Shown here piece by piece: positions 1 through 13,648 of a stretch of 64,000 bases of DNA. The first letter of the stretch is position 1; each line of letters starts with the position of its first letter. The stretch lies in the NCBI RefSeq assembly GCF_000004075.3, contig NC_026655.2, positions 5,518,001-5,582,000 on the forward strand. Reading direction: 5' to 3'. A model generated the notes under the pieces. That model saw only the letters and a list, made by a program, of their open reading frames with translations, was not told where the DNA came from and made no database searches. A program made the position numbers and the translations under genes. The stretch is from Cucumis sativus (lineage: Eukaryota; Streptophyta; Magnoliopsida; Cucurbitales; Cucurbitaceae).

Positions 1-2
1 AG

Positions 3-283
3 GTTGATGTACCGCTTCACATCAGCAAACTATTGCTTAAGGTTGCTGAAGCATGCGAGGTCTGTAACAAAAATATTGGGTGCCTAATGATTCCGCGAGT
101 CCTTCAATGGCCCCTGAACCATTTATTGAATTTTGTTCACAGGGTTGTAGCGGACGTTTCTTAAGAAAGCTCCCATTCTTAGCGCACGCGACTCTAGCCA
201 ATCCATGTACTGGCGATCCTTCAAAGTTCTTGTTCGCAATGTTGGAAACGGCCAGGAGGGACCGAACAGAGTTACCTGAATGA
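3..283 (+). CDS. possible C-terminal exons of an unidentified gene (partial)
   Basis: The window opens in a frame that stays open from position 3. A GT at 60-61 and an AG at 141-142 would remove an 83-bp intron and join 3-59 to 143-283 in phase. The joined tail ends in the residues ARRDRTELPE and a TGA at 281-283. Without this splice the first frame stops near position 163. The tail has a coding look (balanced composition, no low complexity) but I do not recognise the family. The 5' part lies outside the window. The intron is short for a plant, so the model is tentative; a pseudogene or a different splice is possible. Confidence 0.3.
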
Positions 284-3200
284 ACATATTGTTAAGAAGC
301 TTCTTGTGCTTGTAATTGATGTTGTACTGATAACATTTACATATACGGAACTAAATCTGGAAATCAGTTGTAGAAGCTGACGCTATTTGAAAAGTCTACT
401 GAAAATACTCATTGAGAGCTAATGTCAGCTATCCATTGCGTATAACCTTATAAGGACTGTTTCTGAAACTGTTGCATTGCAGATTTCCCTGTTGTGTTTT
501 TTAGTGTTTTCACTCTCTCAAATCTCAATCACGTACCCTCCACGAAATCAACTGTTAATATGGACAAAGCTATATATGCAAATGATATGATTAAAGTTTT
601 ATCCATGTTTTAGAGCATAGGTTTCATTTGTTCTGTTCATTTGTCTGTATGATCAGTTACATACATGGACTATTAGGTACAAACTTGCAAGGGAAAAAAG
701 CAGAAAAGAGAAGGCGTACATGCCAGAACATGTGAGAAGAGGAACACCCAAGAAAAATCGGGTTCACTTTGCCACAACCGACCAAAAGGGAAAAGAAAGA
801 GGAGCCAAGAATTTAAACTACATAGATAAAGATCCTTTTTTGAAGGGTCGTCTTTAACAGAAAGGCCCAGCTTTGAGGTATCATGCTTTGCTTAAACTGG
901 ACCCTCCATTACACACACACACACACTCTCTCTCTTTTCCCTTTTCTTCTTTACCTGTGAAAACGTGCCCTTCCACTGTACATTAAAGGGAAACATGCAT
1001 GCGGGAATATAAAGATCTTAGAGTCTCCACTGTGTGCGTGTTCCCATGGCAGGCTTATAATATCAATGTTTTTTCTTGTTCTTGTTAGTTTGTTGATGTT
1101 ATAGAATCCTCTAGTGGGAAATTATTTGCATCTGAAGAACTAACTCTTTTTCTCTCTTACAGAAATAATACCTGCTTCTTCCCCCCTGCTATCTTGCCAT
1201 GTTTCTTGCTTTCAATAACAGTTCAAGGACGATGCCAATCAACATTCTTGCTGCAATAGAGAAGCCACGAAGAAATTTTTCTTTCTTGCAGTCTTTTGAA
1301 ATGGGAAGCTTTGTTTTGATCGTTCGAACAATGGTTCGAAAATTTAGACGTCCTTGTAAGCAGAGTGTTATAAGGGTTCTTTGATGATCTCATACTTTGC
1401 AAAGGGGAATTCAGCATCCTGGTCCGATTCAGTGAAGAGTTCTTTCATTTGTCGTCTTCAAAACATGCACACATGAGTTTCTACTTCTCTTTCTTTCTCT
1501 CTATCAATCATGATCTATTATCAGATCTGTAGTAGAATATTTATAGTTATGTTATTTCGCAAGTGTTTTGTTTATATCAGATATATTTTAAGGTTTTGAG
1601 TGTAATTTCTCTGCATGCATGTCTGCATCCGCAGCTGATTGATGTAATAAAAGTTTCTTCCCATTTTCGGTTTTCTATACATTATATAGCATTTAACCCT
1701 TCTCGTACCTTTTAGGGTTGTCGGATTGAATTTTGTTTAGTGTTATAAAGGTCGAAGGTTTAATTCTTCGTCCATAATTATTGTACTAAAAAAAATCTTT
1801 CAGTATAATAGGGTTGATTTCAAAGTTGAATTTTTTTCATATATGAACCTAAACAAACTTGTTTGTTTTTAATTTCTCCATCTAATTAGTTACCTATCAT
1901 CCATATATGTGTCCATATCTTCTTCTTCCCTCATTGGTGCTTTTGTTAAAGTGCAATTCTTATCTCTTATGTTGGCATAATTTTCAACTTCAGTGAAACA
2001 ACAAAGTCCAATAAAAAAGTCTCCTTTGAAATTAGTTTTGTTTTTCTTCTCTCCCTTTGGAAAGTCTAGAAGCAGGCTTGTAGCAACTTTAGAAAATATT
2101 TATGTAACGCTTTGACAACTACCCACCATGTAATCAAGTTCGATAATTTAAGTTCTTTCTAGCAAACGATAAAGTAAACTTAATGCGATAATTCATTGCT
2201 ACAATTAACTTTAAATATTTATAACAATTTTTTTTAGAAGTACATATTTATAACAATGGAACATTCATAGTATACAAAATATAATAGTTCATAATGTGAG
2301 CTCAACCATCATATAAATTTTTACCTAAATAGGAAACACACCACGATATTATTAAAACTGATATATATTCGTAATATATATACATGCAACTAAAGAAAGC
2401 ATTATTACTTACAAAAGTAACATTTATTTTTTTAAAAAAACAATATTGTATACTGAAAAAGAAGTGTCTCCACCAGTGTTAGGCTGGGATCTGATCAGGT
2501 ATCTGCAAGTTTGATTTCTTAAAAAGAAGTCTTATAATTTGACTGTAGAAGTTCAGGTTATTGAGAGAGTGTGTGAGGTAACAAAACAAAAACATATTGA
2601 GTTCTTTTTTCTGAAACCATTGACCAGACTCACCCTATATTAAGAAAAGTCAGTCTCATGAACAGTTTCAAGTGGGGTATATATGTTATATTATATTCCT
2701 ATAGAGGCACTGTTGCTACAGTTTTAATGATACTTTTCATGTGGGATGTGGCAGATGCAGTACTTAACTTCAAGGAATATTTAGGGTTTGTTTGGAAGGT
2801 GTAGTTGATTATATTATAATCTAAGTGATAATAGTGTGTTTCCCTTTAAACCCATTTTAGTATGAATTGTAAATAAGGAGAAAGTGTGATTACAAAACAG
2901 CAAACATGATAGAAAAACAACCAAAGGGTTTGAGAAAAATCCAAATTGATTTATTGTTGGATTACTTTGACGTATACTTAAATCGACCATAATTAGGTTG
3001 ATGGTATTTTTAGTGTGAGCTATAATAATCGAAATATTCAACCATTATAATAAGAGAACCAAATATTGAGTGGACTATAATATCTAATTCTACCCAAAGT
3101 AAGTTTGGAGTTCAAATAAAACCATCGTTATTCTTTGAAAAGGTGATGAGTTGGCTTAGTGCTCAATAAGTATTATAGACATAATAAAAAACTTAGTTCA

Positions 3201-5700
3201 ATCTAAGTTGGTCACTTACCTTAGAAAATAATCAAAATGCATCCCATCTAACTCAAATATAAGAACTTATCTGATTTGTCTAGAGGACTTCTTCAACTCC
3301 ATAAAAGAAATTTACTTTTAGTTGACAAGAAACTTACCTTTCCTGCCTTAAAAGATCCCCAAATTTCCCTTTTCATTAAGTTAATCATGGCTCCATTAGA
3401 CAACACAAGGTGTAGTTTTAAAGACATGGTTTGGGGGAACAAATTAATGGAAGGGTCTTTGTCATTTTGAGTACACTACGTTCTGTCCAATAACAATTTG
3501 AAACATGGCAAGACAGTCTACCATTAATTACTTTCCCTTAGTGTAATTGTGAATCTGAAGACTAAAATTTTCTGTCTTTTCAGACTATAACATGCTTCAG
3601 TTTGTTTCATATATATGATAGTTATTAGTATTAAACTTTAGAGTAATGTTCAAACTTTTTGATCTCTTTCAAGTGACATATTCCCTATGTTAAAAGTTTT
3701 GTGAATATATTAATTGGCAGATCAAAATATAGCGAACACTAACAGACTGAAAAATTGTGTAATTGTTCCAAGTTCGACATAGTTGATGGAATTTGTACTT
3801 TGTCAAAGATAAAAAATTCTGTCCTTCAACTTCAACTTTCTATAACTAAACCACAAGTTGGTCCATCAACATAATATCATATTCTATAAGCCCATGGTTC
3901 AGTTGGGCTTCAAAGCTTTGAAATTGCAATTTATGTCAATAGTTCTTAGACACCATATGATAAATTGTACGCTAGTCACTAATGTTGTTCATGAATGATC
4001 TCATCAGGTCGAATCCGAAAAAAATTGATTATTCCTTACAAAATCGTCATAATAATTAACTAGCTATATTGGTAATCATTTCAACATTTATGTCTATCAT
4101 TTCCGTACATTTTTCAATTGGGTTCTTCTAATAAACGTGTCAATTTTAACATGTCAATGTCCAATTATTTCACATCTCACAATCTATTTAAACAACCAAA
4201 AAACAAATATGTTTAAGTGCATTTAAAGTTGCACCATGTTTTTTTAATCAACTCAATCCTTTCCATTATACTTTTGTCTGCTAACAAACTCATTGATTGT
4301 TTTTCTTTCTTTTATAGTGTGATTGGAATAGGTGGGTCAAAGGTAGATCGTTGTCTAAGTGTGGTCTTTTAAACAATGACAAATTTCATGTTAGTGCTTA
4401 AATTAAACCAAAAAGTATAAATAAAACATGAAACTTAAAGTTGCTAAAAACACAATACATATCATTTTCTAAAAGAACACAAAGGAGAAAGTTTTGATTT
4501 TAAAAATATTATCATATGCAACGACAAAGCAGAACAGAAACATTTGGAATGGTAAAGAAATAGAATATGTATCACCTTTTCCTTCTGGTTTGATGAGTCA
4601 CAAATGAAAAAACAATATTTGATTTTGGACCCATTAATACAATTTGGAAGTGGGCTCCAACTATTTTTATTTTTTCAAAACTTGAAGACATATCTTTAGA
4701 AAAATAAATTTTCCAGCAACTGTGGTTTGACTGTACTGTTGATTAGTAGATGATAGTGAAAACATTGGTGGGTCGAAATCACATTCTCTTAAGAATGGTG
4801 TAAAGGATTGTGCAATTGTTTTCATTCTCAAATAAGTCAAACAATTCAAATTTAGATATAGTAAGTAGTACACAATATACATATTTTGCAACTTCCACCT
4901 CATTCAGGAGAAGATCAAATTGAGAAAAAAGTTTTAACAAACGTTATGGAAAAATGATGCTCGAAGACCAGTAAACAATACGAGACAACAACAACATAGA
5001 TAGCATACAATTTCAAATATGAAGATGTGATGACTAGTTTTCCCCTTCATATAGTGACTATCACCCTTTGTGACAGTAATAAAAATAAAGTAACTTGTAT
5101 AACAAAATGCATAGAACATGAAAAGAACAATACTTAGATGCATCTTAGGATATACTTACTATCTTTTATGCATTTTATACATGAAAACACAAAATTAAAA
5201 TGTTTGAAGAAAGATGTAAGAAGAATTTTATCACGTGGTAAGTGTAGTTTGAGATGGATGAAGATATTATAAAAAAGAATAACATGGGCATTATTACAAA
5301 TATAACCAATAAGGGATATACTCAAGTATTTTTTTCTTCTTCTTTTTGTTAATTTTGATATTCCAAGTTGTAACTCTTGTATGGCTTGTTCTTAATGTCT
5401 TGTTGCTTACTTTTATATAGAGAATGACCCACCCAAGTGTGTCGTTTTTGTTTGCGAGATCCACTGCTCAAAGCTGAAAGCCAATGCTCAAAGTCACTCT
5501 AAAGCTTTATACCAAAAAGAAAAGAAAATAGAGAACTTTTTGCTAAGCTGTAAGTTGTAACCTCATGCATTTGTTAGGTTGTCTTTTCCCAACCTTAATT
5601 TGTTAAAACTTTTCTCTATCTCTGTCTGTGCTCTTAACAAAATTTGAATTTTCTTTTGCTTAAGTTGTTAACAGATTGTTGATGAAGTGATTAATTAATG
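284..5700. other. intergenic / possible 3' UTR, no gene seen
   Basis: After the putative stop at 283 the sequence is non-coding in all frames except for short chance frames. An AATAAA-like signal lies near 1645, so a long 3' UTR reaching about 1.7 kb is possible. A CA/CT microsatellite lies near 914-940. From about 1.7 kb to the Di19 promoter the DNA is AT-rich with poly-A and poly-T runs. A MITE-like stretch near 2781-3110 is listed separately. I see no RNA gene. Confidence 0.5.
2781..3110. repeat. possible MITE-like repeat
   Basis: The stretch starts with GGGTTTGTTTGG followed by TTATATTATAATCTAAGTG. It ends with related inverted words (ACTATAATATCTAATTCTACCC). The core is AT-rich and has no gene. 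The pattern resembles small non-autonomous DNA transposons with imperfect inverted ends. The ends are not exact and I could not define a target-site duplication. Confidence 0.3.
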
Positions 5701-5731
5701 AGTGAAAAAAGTTGGAATTTTTGGTAAGTCC

Positions 5732-5739
5732 CACGTGTC
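5732..5739 (+). promoter_or_regulatory. G-box / ABRE-like element upstream of Di19
   Basis: CACGTGTC lies about 260 bp upstream of the Di19 start codon. CACGTG cores of this kind are bound by bZIP factors in ABA and drought responses, which fits a gene of the dehydration-induced 19 family. That it works here is inferred. Confidence 0.4.
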
Positions 5740-5994
5740 ATCCAATAGATAAACAGCTTTTGTGTGTCAGAAAGCTTTCGGCTTTTGGGAAAAAATGGGT
5801 CAGTATATGAATAAGCAAACACCGCACCACACAACCCATCCACCAGGCCCAAGCTGATGACAAGGATTGTTTCTTCCTTTTCTTTTCTTTCTTCTTCCCA
5901 AAGTTATCGACACCCATTTGCTCAATTTCCCATTTCACACACTTGTCTTCTCACAATCTGACTTCAAACTTGCTCTGTAACTTAGAATCAAGCT

Positions 5995-7845
5995 ATGGAG
6001 TTCAATTTTTGGGCCTCAAGAGTTCATCCTACTGACCAACTTTCCGCTGTTCAAGCTGCCATGCTTCATTCTGGTACTTGTGTTTTTTTTTTTTTTTTCA
6101 TCTTTTTCACTGATTTCCTCATCTGGGTTTCTTGATTTTGCTTCCATTTTCTACTTTATGGGGCTTTCTTCTCTTGATTTAGCTATCAAAGAGAAGATTT
6201 GGGCGTTTTTTTTTTGGTGGGTTGGGGGGTGGGGTGTGTTGGGGAAGGGTTTACTTTTTTTAGTAACATTTTGAGTTGTGATTTTATTTTTTAGTGTGAA
6301 TTGAGCTTTGTAGCTTTTGATTTTTTATGGTTTATGCGATGGAACTTTGAATAGGTAACCATATAATTCTGGATGATTCAGATGGAGAAGATGATTCACG
6401 ACCTTACTTTTCATGCCCTTACTGTTATGTGGATATTGAAGTTCAAGTACTTTGTAGCCATTTGCAAGACGAGCACTGCTTTGACTTCAGAAATGCAGTA
6501 ATTATCTGCTTTTAATATCTCCTTTTTTCTATTCTGCATTCAATGATTGCTTGTAGCATATGAGTAATTATTTATGTACATATAATTTAGTGCTTGCTGC
6601 TTGGTTTACATGGAAGATTTTAGTTTATGCCTTTTTCATTTGAAAATAGGAAACTTTCGAGTGTTTTTGCTTGAAATAAGGTTTCATTTGGCATCTTTAG
6701 TTGAATAAATTACGGAATAGTTTGATGTTCATGTTTATTCGATACTTCTGAGAAATTCCGAAGAAAAAGCAAGAAAGATATAAAGTAGAAGATGCGTTTT
6801 AGATTCAATGAGAAGTTGCTGCTCTTTGACATTGGTTTCCTCTCAGGTTTGTCCTCTATGTGCAGCCAGTCTAGGAAAAGATGTAATTGGGCATTTTACA
6901 GCACAACATTCAAGCTCAATAAAGGTATTCTCTGTTCACTTCATTGTTCCATGGCTGTAATAATGAGCAATTGTTTAAAGCAAACTTTTACAATCGTTGC
7001 AGAGGAGGAAAAAACCTGAGAAATCTGTTTCTTCTGGCTTTAATTCAAAGAAAGTGATAACAAAGGGCAGGGAAAAAAGAAATGGATCTGCACCTGATCC
7101 CCTTCTACCTTTTATCTGCAGCATTCCTTTCTCAGACCATGAATCTGGCGAGAGAGACGACCGCTCAGAAAACGATGCGTCCGTCGCAGTGAACATCAAA
7201 AGGTGAGTTTCAATTACTAGTTCAAATGTAATTGGATTCATTCAGGGTGGGTGATCTTTTGAAAGTATAAAAATCAAGTCCATAAACTTAGCCTCTCATC
7301 ATAATTGGCTTGTCTTTGCTAAAAGTTTAACCTTCAACTTTAATTGAAGAAGCCAGTTTCCTCTTTGAATTGTACTTTTCCAATAGTGGTTTGTAAGGAT
7401 CCAAGAAAAGTAAAGTAAAAGTAAAAGAAAAAGATTCCTGACAAAAATTGATTGGACAATTGAAATTGTTTCAAGTACTTCCATCCTACTGATACGAACT
7501 TAAGCTCATATATTTGCAACATCTTATCAAGTACATAATTTGGTTCAAAATTCTATTTTTTGACTTGTCAAACTGGATCGCTCTTGATATCTCCCAACCT
7601 TTCAAGTTTTGACACCATGAAGATATCAACTTGCTTATGCATAACATATCAACTTGCTTATGATCTCAATTGTTGACTGTGCTTTAGAAGATGTGATAGC
7701 TCAACATATTAATGGCCATTCTTCCTATTTGCCTTTTGGGTTTTGCAGTAATAGTTCACAGTTGCTGGAAAGAAACCAGAACAGTGAAGAGTTGAATCGG
7801 AGAGCATCTTTTGTACAACAATTAATCACATCAACCATTTTTTAG
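5995..7845 (+). CDS. DI19: DEHYDRATION-INDUCED 19 (Di19)-type zinc-finger protein
   Basis: Five exons: 5995-6073, 6355-6497, 6847-6924, 7003-7202 and 7749-7845. All introns are GT..AG and the phases join to 198 residues, close to the usual Di19 size of about 200-220. The protein has an N-terminal part starting MEFNFWASRV, an acidic stretch (DDSDGEDD), and two adjacent C2H2 fingers (C47, C50, H62, H67 and C76, C79, H90, H95) forming the zf-Di19 domain. A basic RRKK segment follows (possible nuclear localisation), then a Di19_C-like tail ending RRASFVQQLITSTIF. Family members are nuclear proteins tied to drought, salt and ABA signalling, and several are phosphorylated by calcium-dependent kinases. 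The start is the first ATG, and the second exon continues its phase. The gene converges on the WNK kinase downstream. Which Di19 paralogue it is cannot be told here. Confidence 0.9.
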
Positions 7846-9304
7846 GTCTCTTCTCATCACCTGTGATTGCTTCTGTGTAGCTGCAGTTATTATTCGTCAC
7901 AAATTGGTCGGGGGGGAAGTTGTATCGATCATCATAATGTTGTAGCACTGGTGCATGATTTTGATAGGGAAATATTTCAGATATCAATAGCCAGAAGAAT
8001 TATTTGTGTTCAACTGTCAACAACATTGTGCCAAAAGCTGCTGTTTCACATATACGTATATAAAGATATATTATATAGATGTATAACTGCAAACTTGGTA
8101 GAATCTGGAACTTCTTTAACTAAGTAACAAGAATATTATTACAAAAGCTACGTTAATGTGTACTGTAGGTAGGACTTATCCGACTTTTAAGGCTCACTCA
8201 GTAGATTCAAAGTAGAATCATTTCCAGGAAATCTTTATCTAATTATAATGTATGTGGTATTCAACATAACACGACAGTGTTTATTTCTACTTCTCAGTAT
8301 TTTTCTTTTTTGAAAATTTCCTACTTTCTAGTAATGCAAATGAATGCAGAATTTTAGATGAGTATTTTATATAATCACGAGCAAGCCAAGAGAATTGCAG
8401 CCCTTTTAGCTGGTGAAATAGCTGGAAAATATTGAGTCTATATATATTCCCTACTGATGAGTCCCATCACCTAAAAAGTATTTTTCTTTGGAAATGTTGC
8501 AAAAAGTATCCAATATGCTTTTAGTGAAAAGAAAAGAAAATTTTCACAAGCATAATATCTGGGGGAAATAAAACAAGCAACTGGGCAACTCAACCATGAA
8601 AATTTGGAAGAACAAGCATAAGCATGCTACAACTAAAAGAGTAATTCTCATTCGTCACACCATTTATCACACTTAAATGAGTTTTCGAAGAATGAAAATA
8701 TGTGGTCAACTTATATCACCTAGGAAAAATGAAAGAAATGAACATAGCACGAAAATTTTATTGCTTGTACAAATGTCTATCTAAAAGAATTTCAACTAAC
8801 TAGGTCAGGTTATAATTATATGATAGAATATTAATAAAATTTAGTATGCTTCGTCTTTCCATCTTTTCTGGCTTCGTATCTTCTAAAAAAATTATAGCAT
8901 TGGCATATCACCATCACACCACATAACATACAATAGAACGTCTCACCTATTCTGTACTAAAAAATAAGAGAACATTAGTGGCAAATCTTTATGCATTATG
9001 CACACAAAATCCTTTATCAGAGTTGTCCAATACATACCAGAATTGGAAGCGCTGTCAGTGTCAGTTTACAGCTTCTCAATCCTTTGGTTAACCTCTCCTT
9101 TAACAACTTCAGCATCATGGTTCATAACTGGATCGACTGGAAGATTGATCAACCAACTTCCAAGGCAGAAAAAGAGTTTGAAAATTGGAAACTATTACCA
9201 AACGAGAAGTTGTGTAAAATGTAAATTGATTTATATTTGAGAGTAAAGAGATACCATTACATTTAGGACATGAGTAGAAGCTTCGGCTTGACATGCATCG
9301 TATT
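7846..9304. other. convergent intergenic region and 3' UTRs
   Basis: This 1.46-kb gap separates the stop codons of Di19 (+) and the WNK kinase (-), so both 3' UTRs should lie here. The open frames inside are short and low in complexity, and no repeat stands out. Confidence 0.5.
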
Positions 9305-12233
9305 TTAGAGAACCAACTCAAAATCAGGATGCTGTAGCTGACACATCTCTATAACTTTCTGATAGGATTCAGGTGTGAGTTTAGTCAAAAGTTCTGAAAT
9401 ATCCAATTTATGTTTTTTCCTTAGTTCATCTAATTCTTTTTGTTGTTGTGTCAACAAATTTTCAAGTTTCTCAGCTACTATTTTGAGATCAACTGATTCA
9501 TCATAATTGTTCTCTTCCGAATGATGTGTCTCAGAGCTAGTATGAATGCTACTCTCATCTTGCCCATCATGATCACCACCCTCCGACAAAAGCTCATTTT
9601 CCAGTCCCTTGATTATAGCAGCATGATCTAGATTGTCCCCATGTATGTGGCTGTTAGAGGATTCAACATTCTGATCTGAGGCAAAAGACAAGTTTGAAGG
9701 ACCTGGCTTAATAGGAGAACATCCACCAATTCCTTTTGGAGAGTCTGACCAATACTTGCGGCCTGAAGGCATTACCTCTAATGCAAGGTTACCAGATTCA
9801 ATAGACAACGGAGATGCAACGTTTCTCGTTTCAGATGGAGAGCTATCAGAAACTGGAGCATCAGCTCCAACATTATCTCCAGAATACTCAACCGATATCC
9901 AATCTGGAATGTATGATCGAATTTCTGTTTCAATCATTTCAGAAATTGTGGAGACATCTTGATCAGAAAGATCCAACTCCTCGACCATTTCGCTGGCAAC
10001 AGAAATTGCTGTGTCGGCTTCAATATCAAACGGGAAATGGATATTGCGAAAATTACCTATAATAATTAAGAAAAAATGTGACAACTTCAGTATAATAGTT
10101 TTTCTTCTAAATTGGATGCAAAAACTAGAGGTACAAAAGTATAGAATTTACCCATAGAATCTGCAATTCGTAGTTTGAGAAATATCTTATTAACATCTTT
10201 TCTCTCGCCATGCATACTGAAATCTCTACTAGTCTCAGCCGGAGAATAATCTACACTTCGATCGAAATCAATTTGCTCTTTTTTTTCTACAAGAATGGTC
10301 ATGCCAATTGTTATGCAATAAAAGAACAATATGTTATCGTCTCAGAATTTCTTTCGAAGGAGAAACTTTACCTGTAGGTTGAGTCTTTGATCGTAAATGA
10401 CGAGATATACTTTCATGATCATCATCTGCTTGGAGAAATGGATCCCTTAAAAGATCTTTTGCTGGTAAGCGATCAGAGACATTTGCGATGCATTTTTCTA
10501 TAAATGCTCTCACTCCTAAGTTAGTGACTTTTGCCAACGAAGCTGGTTTAATCCCCTGTGAACAAAGAAAAATAATAAGTGCTTAAGGCCTCAAGAAACC
10601 AACAAGTAACAAGGTTAAGAATCGATAAATCTAATAGGTTTTTAAACAATGAGTGGTTCATTTTAAAGTTGAAGCGAGGAAAAAGAAAAAAAAAAAAAGA
10701 AACTTATGTAAAGTTCTTCATTTAAACGCTATAAAAGTCCACTAGAACACCAAGACTCTCTATTGAAACATTCTTGAAACCTTAAAGGTGATTGATTATG
10801 AGTTTTTTCTACAAGTCTAACACATCATAAATGAAGCAAAGTCAAATGCATTATGCATACCATATCCACACTAGATTGATCACGTTGTAGAGTACTTAAA
10901 TGCCAGAAAGAAAGTCAAAGAATAAACAAGCATTATTAATATCAAGTTAATAGGTGCCATACGGAATGCAAAAGTAAAGAAAAAATGGTCCAGAGCCTTA
11001 CTGATGTGACCTTCTTATAGATTTGAGCAGCATTTGCACATTCAATATATGGATATTCAAATGTTACAAGCTCAAGCAAACACATGCCAAAGGCATAAAT
11101 ATCCACAAGTTCATTGTATTCCTCCTCATACAACTCCGGAGCCATAAATTCAGGTGTCCCTAAAATGATTAGATCACAAATCAATTCATCAATTTTCAAG
11201 TTAAGTAACTTTGATGGAAGCTAATTTAAGTTCTGAATTCTCACCAATGACACTGTGGGCTGAACGAGCTTGTTGAAGAATGGCAGCAAGTCCCAAGTCA
11301 CCAATTTTCACCTCACCTTGGTTGCCATTTACAAAGATATTGTCACATTTTAAATCCCTATGTATAACTGGAGGGTCGTGACTATGAAGATAGAGAAGGC
11401 CCTCTAATATCTGCCTGGACCACTTTTTCAATGCTCTCACATCAACATGCTTGTGTTTCTTTCTATATCTACACATATTCGAATATATATTATAGTTAGA
11501 AGAAGAAAAATGAAATCTCAAGAGCTAATAGTAAGACTCACTGTCTTAGTGTTCCAGAGGTGAATATCTCAGTAATGAAGTTAATGTTTTCATTTTTTGT
11601 ATCAACCCATGAATTGTAAAATTTGATTATGTTCTTGTGCTTCAATGTCTTAAGCAAATGAACTTCTGAATAAAGCCGCTCCAAATCTTCAGAGTTTCGC
11701 AATAGATCTGTCACCTTAACCTGATTCCAAGCTACTTCGATTCCTTCCAACTCATCAAAAGCTCGATATCTATATACCGCATCTTGATCAAGAACACACA
11801 ATTTCTCAATAGAATTTCATCACAAAATGATACACAAATTTTAGTTTCTATGAGTGAATGCATCACTGCCACACAAAAATTTCATCCTAGAAATTTTAGA
11901 CAGAGGCAAATTTTAATTTCATTGATAGAATCAATTAAAACAAAGAAGGATACACCCTTTTGAATGCCCCTTTGCCCAAAATTTCCTTATACTGCAAAAC
12001 AACAAAAGAAAAAAAAAAAGGGTCAAACAGTAGACAAAAAGCATTCACAAGACTCCAACCAATGAGAAAAAGGTTCAGCAAATTCAATCTGAGTAGTATG
12101 AATCGAAAATGTCAACTAGAATACAGATTCAGACAAGAGTATTTACCCTTCCATATCGACCAGTAGGATCAATCTCAACAAACTCGGGATCAGATTCATC
12201 CAGGTCTTGATCTGGTGACAAATCCTGAGACAT
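9305..12233 (-). CDS. WNK (with-no-lysine) serine/threonine kinase
   Basis: Eight exons on the minus strand, 5' to 3': 12233-12147, 11991-11954, 11769-11542, 11468-11245, 11159-11002, 10555-10372, 10286-10152 and 10056-9305. All phases join to 601 residues. The kinase domain spans about residues 28-285. The glycine loop GKGAFKRVY carries the displaced WNK lysine (K40), and the usual VAIK lysine position reads VAWN (N57). Downstream are [12 protein letters not shown] in place of DFG, and the T-loop [15 protein letters not shown]. After the kinase there is an OSR1/PF2-like segment ([10 protein letters not shown] through [10 protein letters not shown]), then a Ser/acidic-rich tail and a short coiled coil ([14 protein letters not shown]). 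Plant WNKs act in osmotic, circadian and flowering control. The start is the first in-frame ATG and encodes the acidic [10 protein letters not shown] leader. A leader intron upstream is possible. The exact WNK number is not assigned. Confidence 0.92.
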
Positions 12234-12239
12234 TCTCGT

Positions 12240-13648
12240 CTCGGATCAATAGCTGAATAAAAAGAAACCCAAGTCCCTCGAACAATGGAGAAACAAAGTC
12301 TACAGATTTTCAATACAACCCCACTTCAAAAGCACCTCAAACAATAACCAATGTCGATTCAAGGAAAACCCAAAATAAAGAAAAAAAAACTTTCACCAGA
12401 TTCGAACAAAACCCGAATAAAAAAAAAGGTTTTTAGGATCAATGAATAAACAAAGGCAAAGAGAGAGAGGGAAAAAGGAAGAGTTTCGTCAAAGAGGCGC
12501 TTATTTGGGTTGGAGGCTGGAGCGGGATTAACCGACTGTGACTGACCGTGACAGATTACTCGCCTATCCAATTTCCAATTTCCAATTTCTCTTTTTATTT
12601 GTTTGATTTTTCTCCAAATTGAAAACTAAAAAAGTCAGCTTTTTTGGCTCATCATCCAAAAAAACAGAATCCTAATAATCTTTTGAAAATATTCTGACGT
12701 TTTAATCTCATCTTAATCAACTTTTTATTTTTCAATATCAATTTTTTTAGTGTAACAATTAAGCATATAAGCAAAATATAAGATCCCTATCAAAATGAAA
12801 AGAAAAAAAAAAAAATCTTCATACACAATTTCTATTGGGTCAATTCTATCATATATTAATCAAAGGCTATGCATATAAGTCTCATTATTGAAATAGAATA
12901 TTCATTCTACTATTAATTCGACCCTTATTATTGAAATAGAATATTCTTATTGTTTTTTTTTCCTTATATCTATGAGTATATATGTTTGTGGGGAGTAATT
13001 GGACTATTTTTATGAGATACTGACCTAAATCTAACTGCATTTAGTTTATGATGACATCTTTTCCAAGTATTATTGACCATTTGGCCTAAGAGATAGTGTT
13101 GAATAGTTTCAAAAATATATCAAAATATTACAATATTACAATATATTTGATATTTTGCTTTACTTGTAAACATTTTACAAAACAATTTGTCAATTTAAAA
13201 TTACTTTAAATACTAGTTTTAAATTACTATTGTGTTAGCTTTGATTGATTACTCTTTGAGTATGTTCATAACTTGCATAGCTGTTTCCAATTCAAAACAA
13301 TCACAAATACATTTGGCATGGAATTATACGCAGTACATACTTTTTACAAAAGCATCATTCGTGATACCAATTACGAAGTACAAAAATCTGAATTTCCAGC
13401 ATCTAGTGATAACAAAGAACAACATAAATGGATGTTTACGAATCTGCACTTCAGAAGAATCATCAAAAGGCTCTACTGTTACTACAAATTCCTAATACAT
13501 TGTAAAGCCAAGAACAACATATTTTATGAAAATGTGGGACAAAAACTCGGATCCATAGCCAAAAACTTGAACCAATATACTAATCATCCAGATATGCATC
13601 TCTGAACTCAACTAATAAACTTCGAAAACAAACCAAGCCAATGTTATC
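12240..13648. other. intergenic region between WNK 5' end and PRUNE-like 3' end
   Basis: The region contains the presumed 5' leader and promoter of the WNK gene (up to about 12.6 kb, including pyrimidine-rich tracts on the minus strand) and the 3' UTR of the PRUNE-like gene. A degenerate AT-rich repeat with the words GATATTTTGCTTTACTTGTAAACATTTT (split over about 13147-13180) resembles a repeat seen elsewhere in the window. No gene seen. Confidence 0.4.

Noticed and set aside
13273..13605. Overlapping open frames on the plus strand at 13.2-13.6 kb.
   Set aside because: They overlap the 3' UTR of the PRUNE-like gene on the other strand, have no domain, and look like chance frames.
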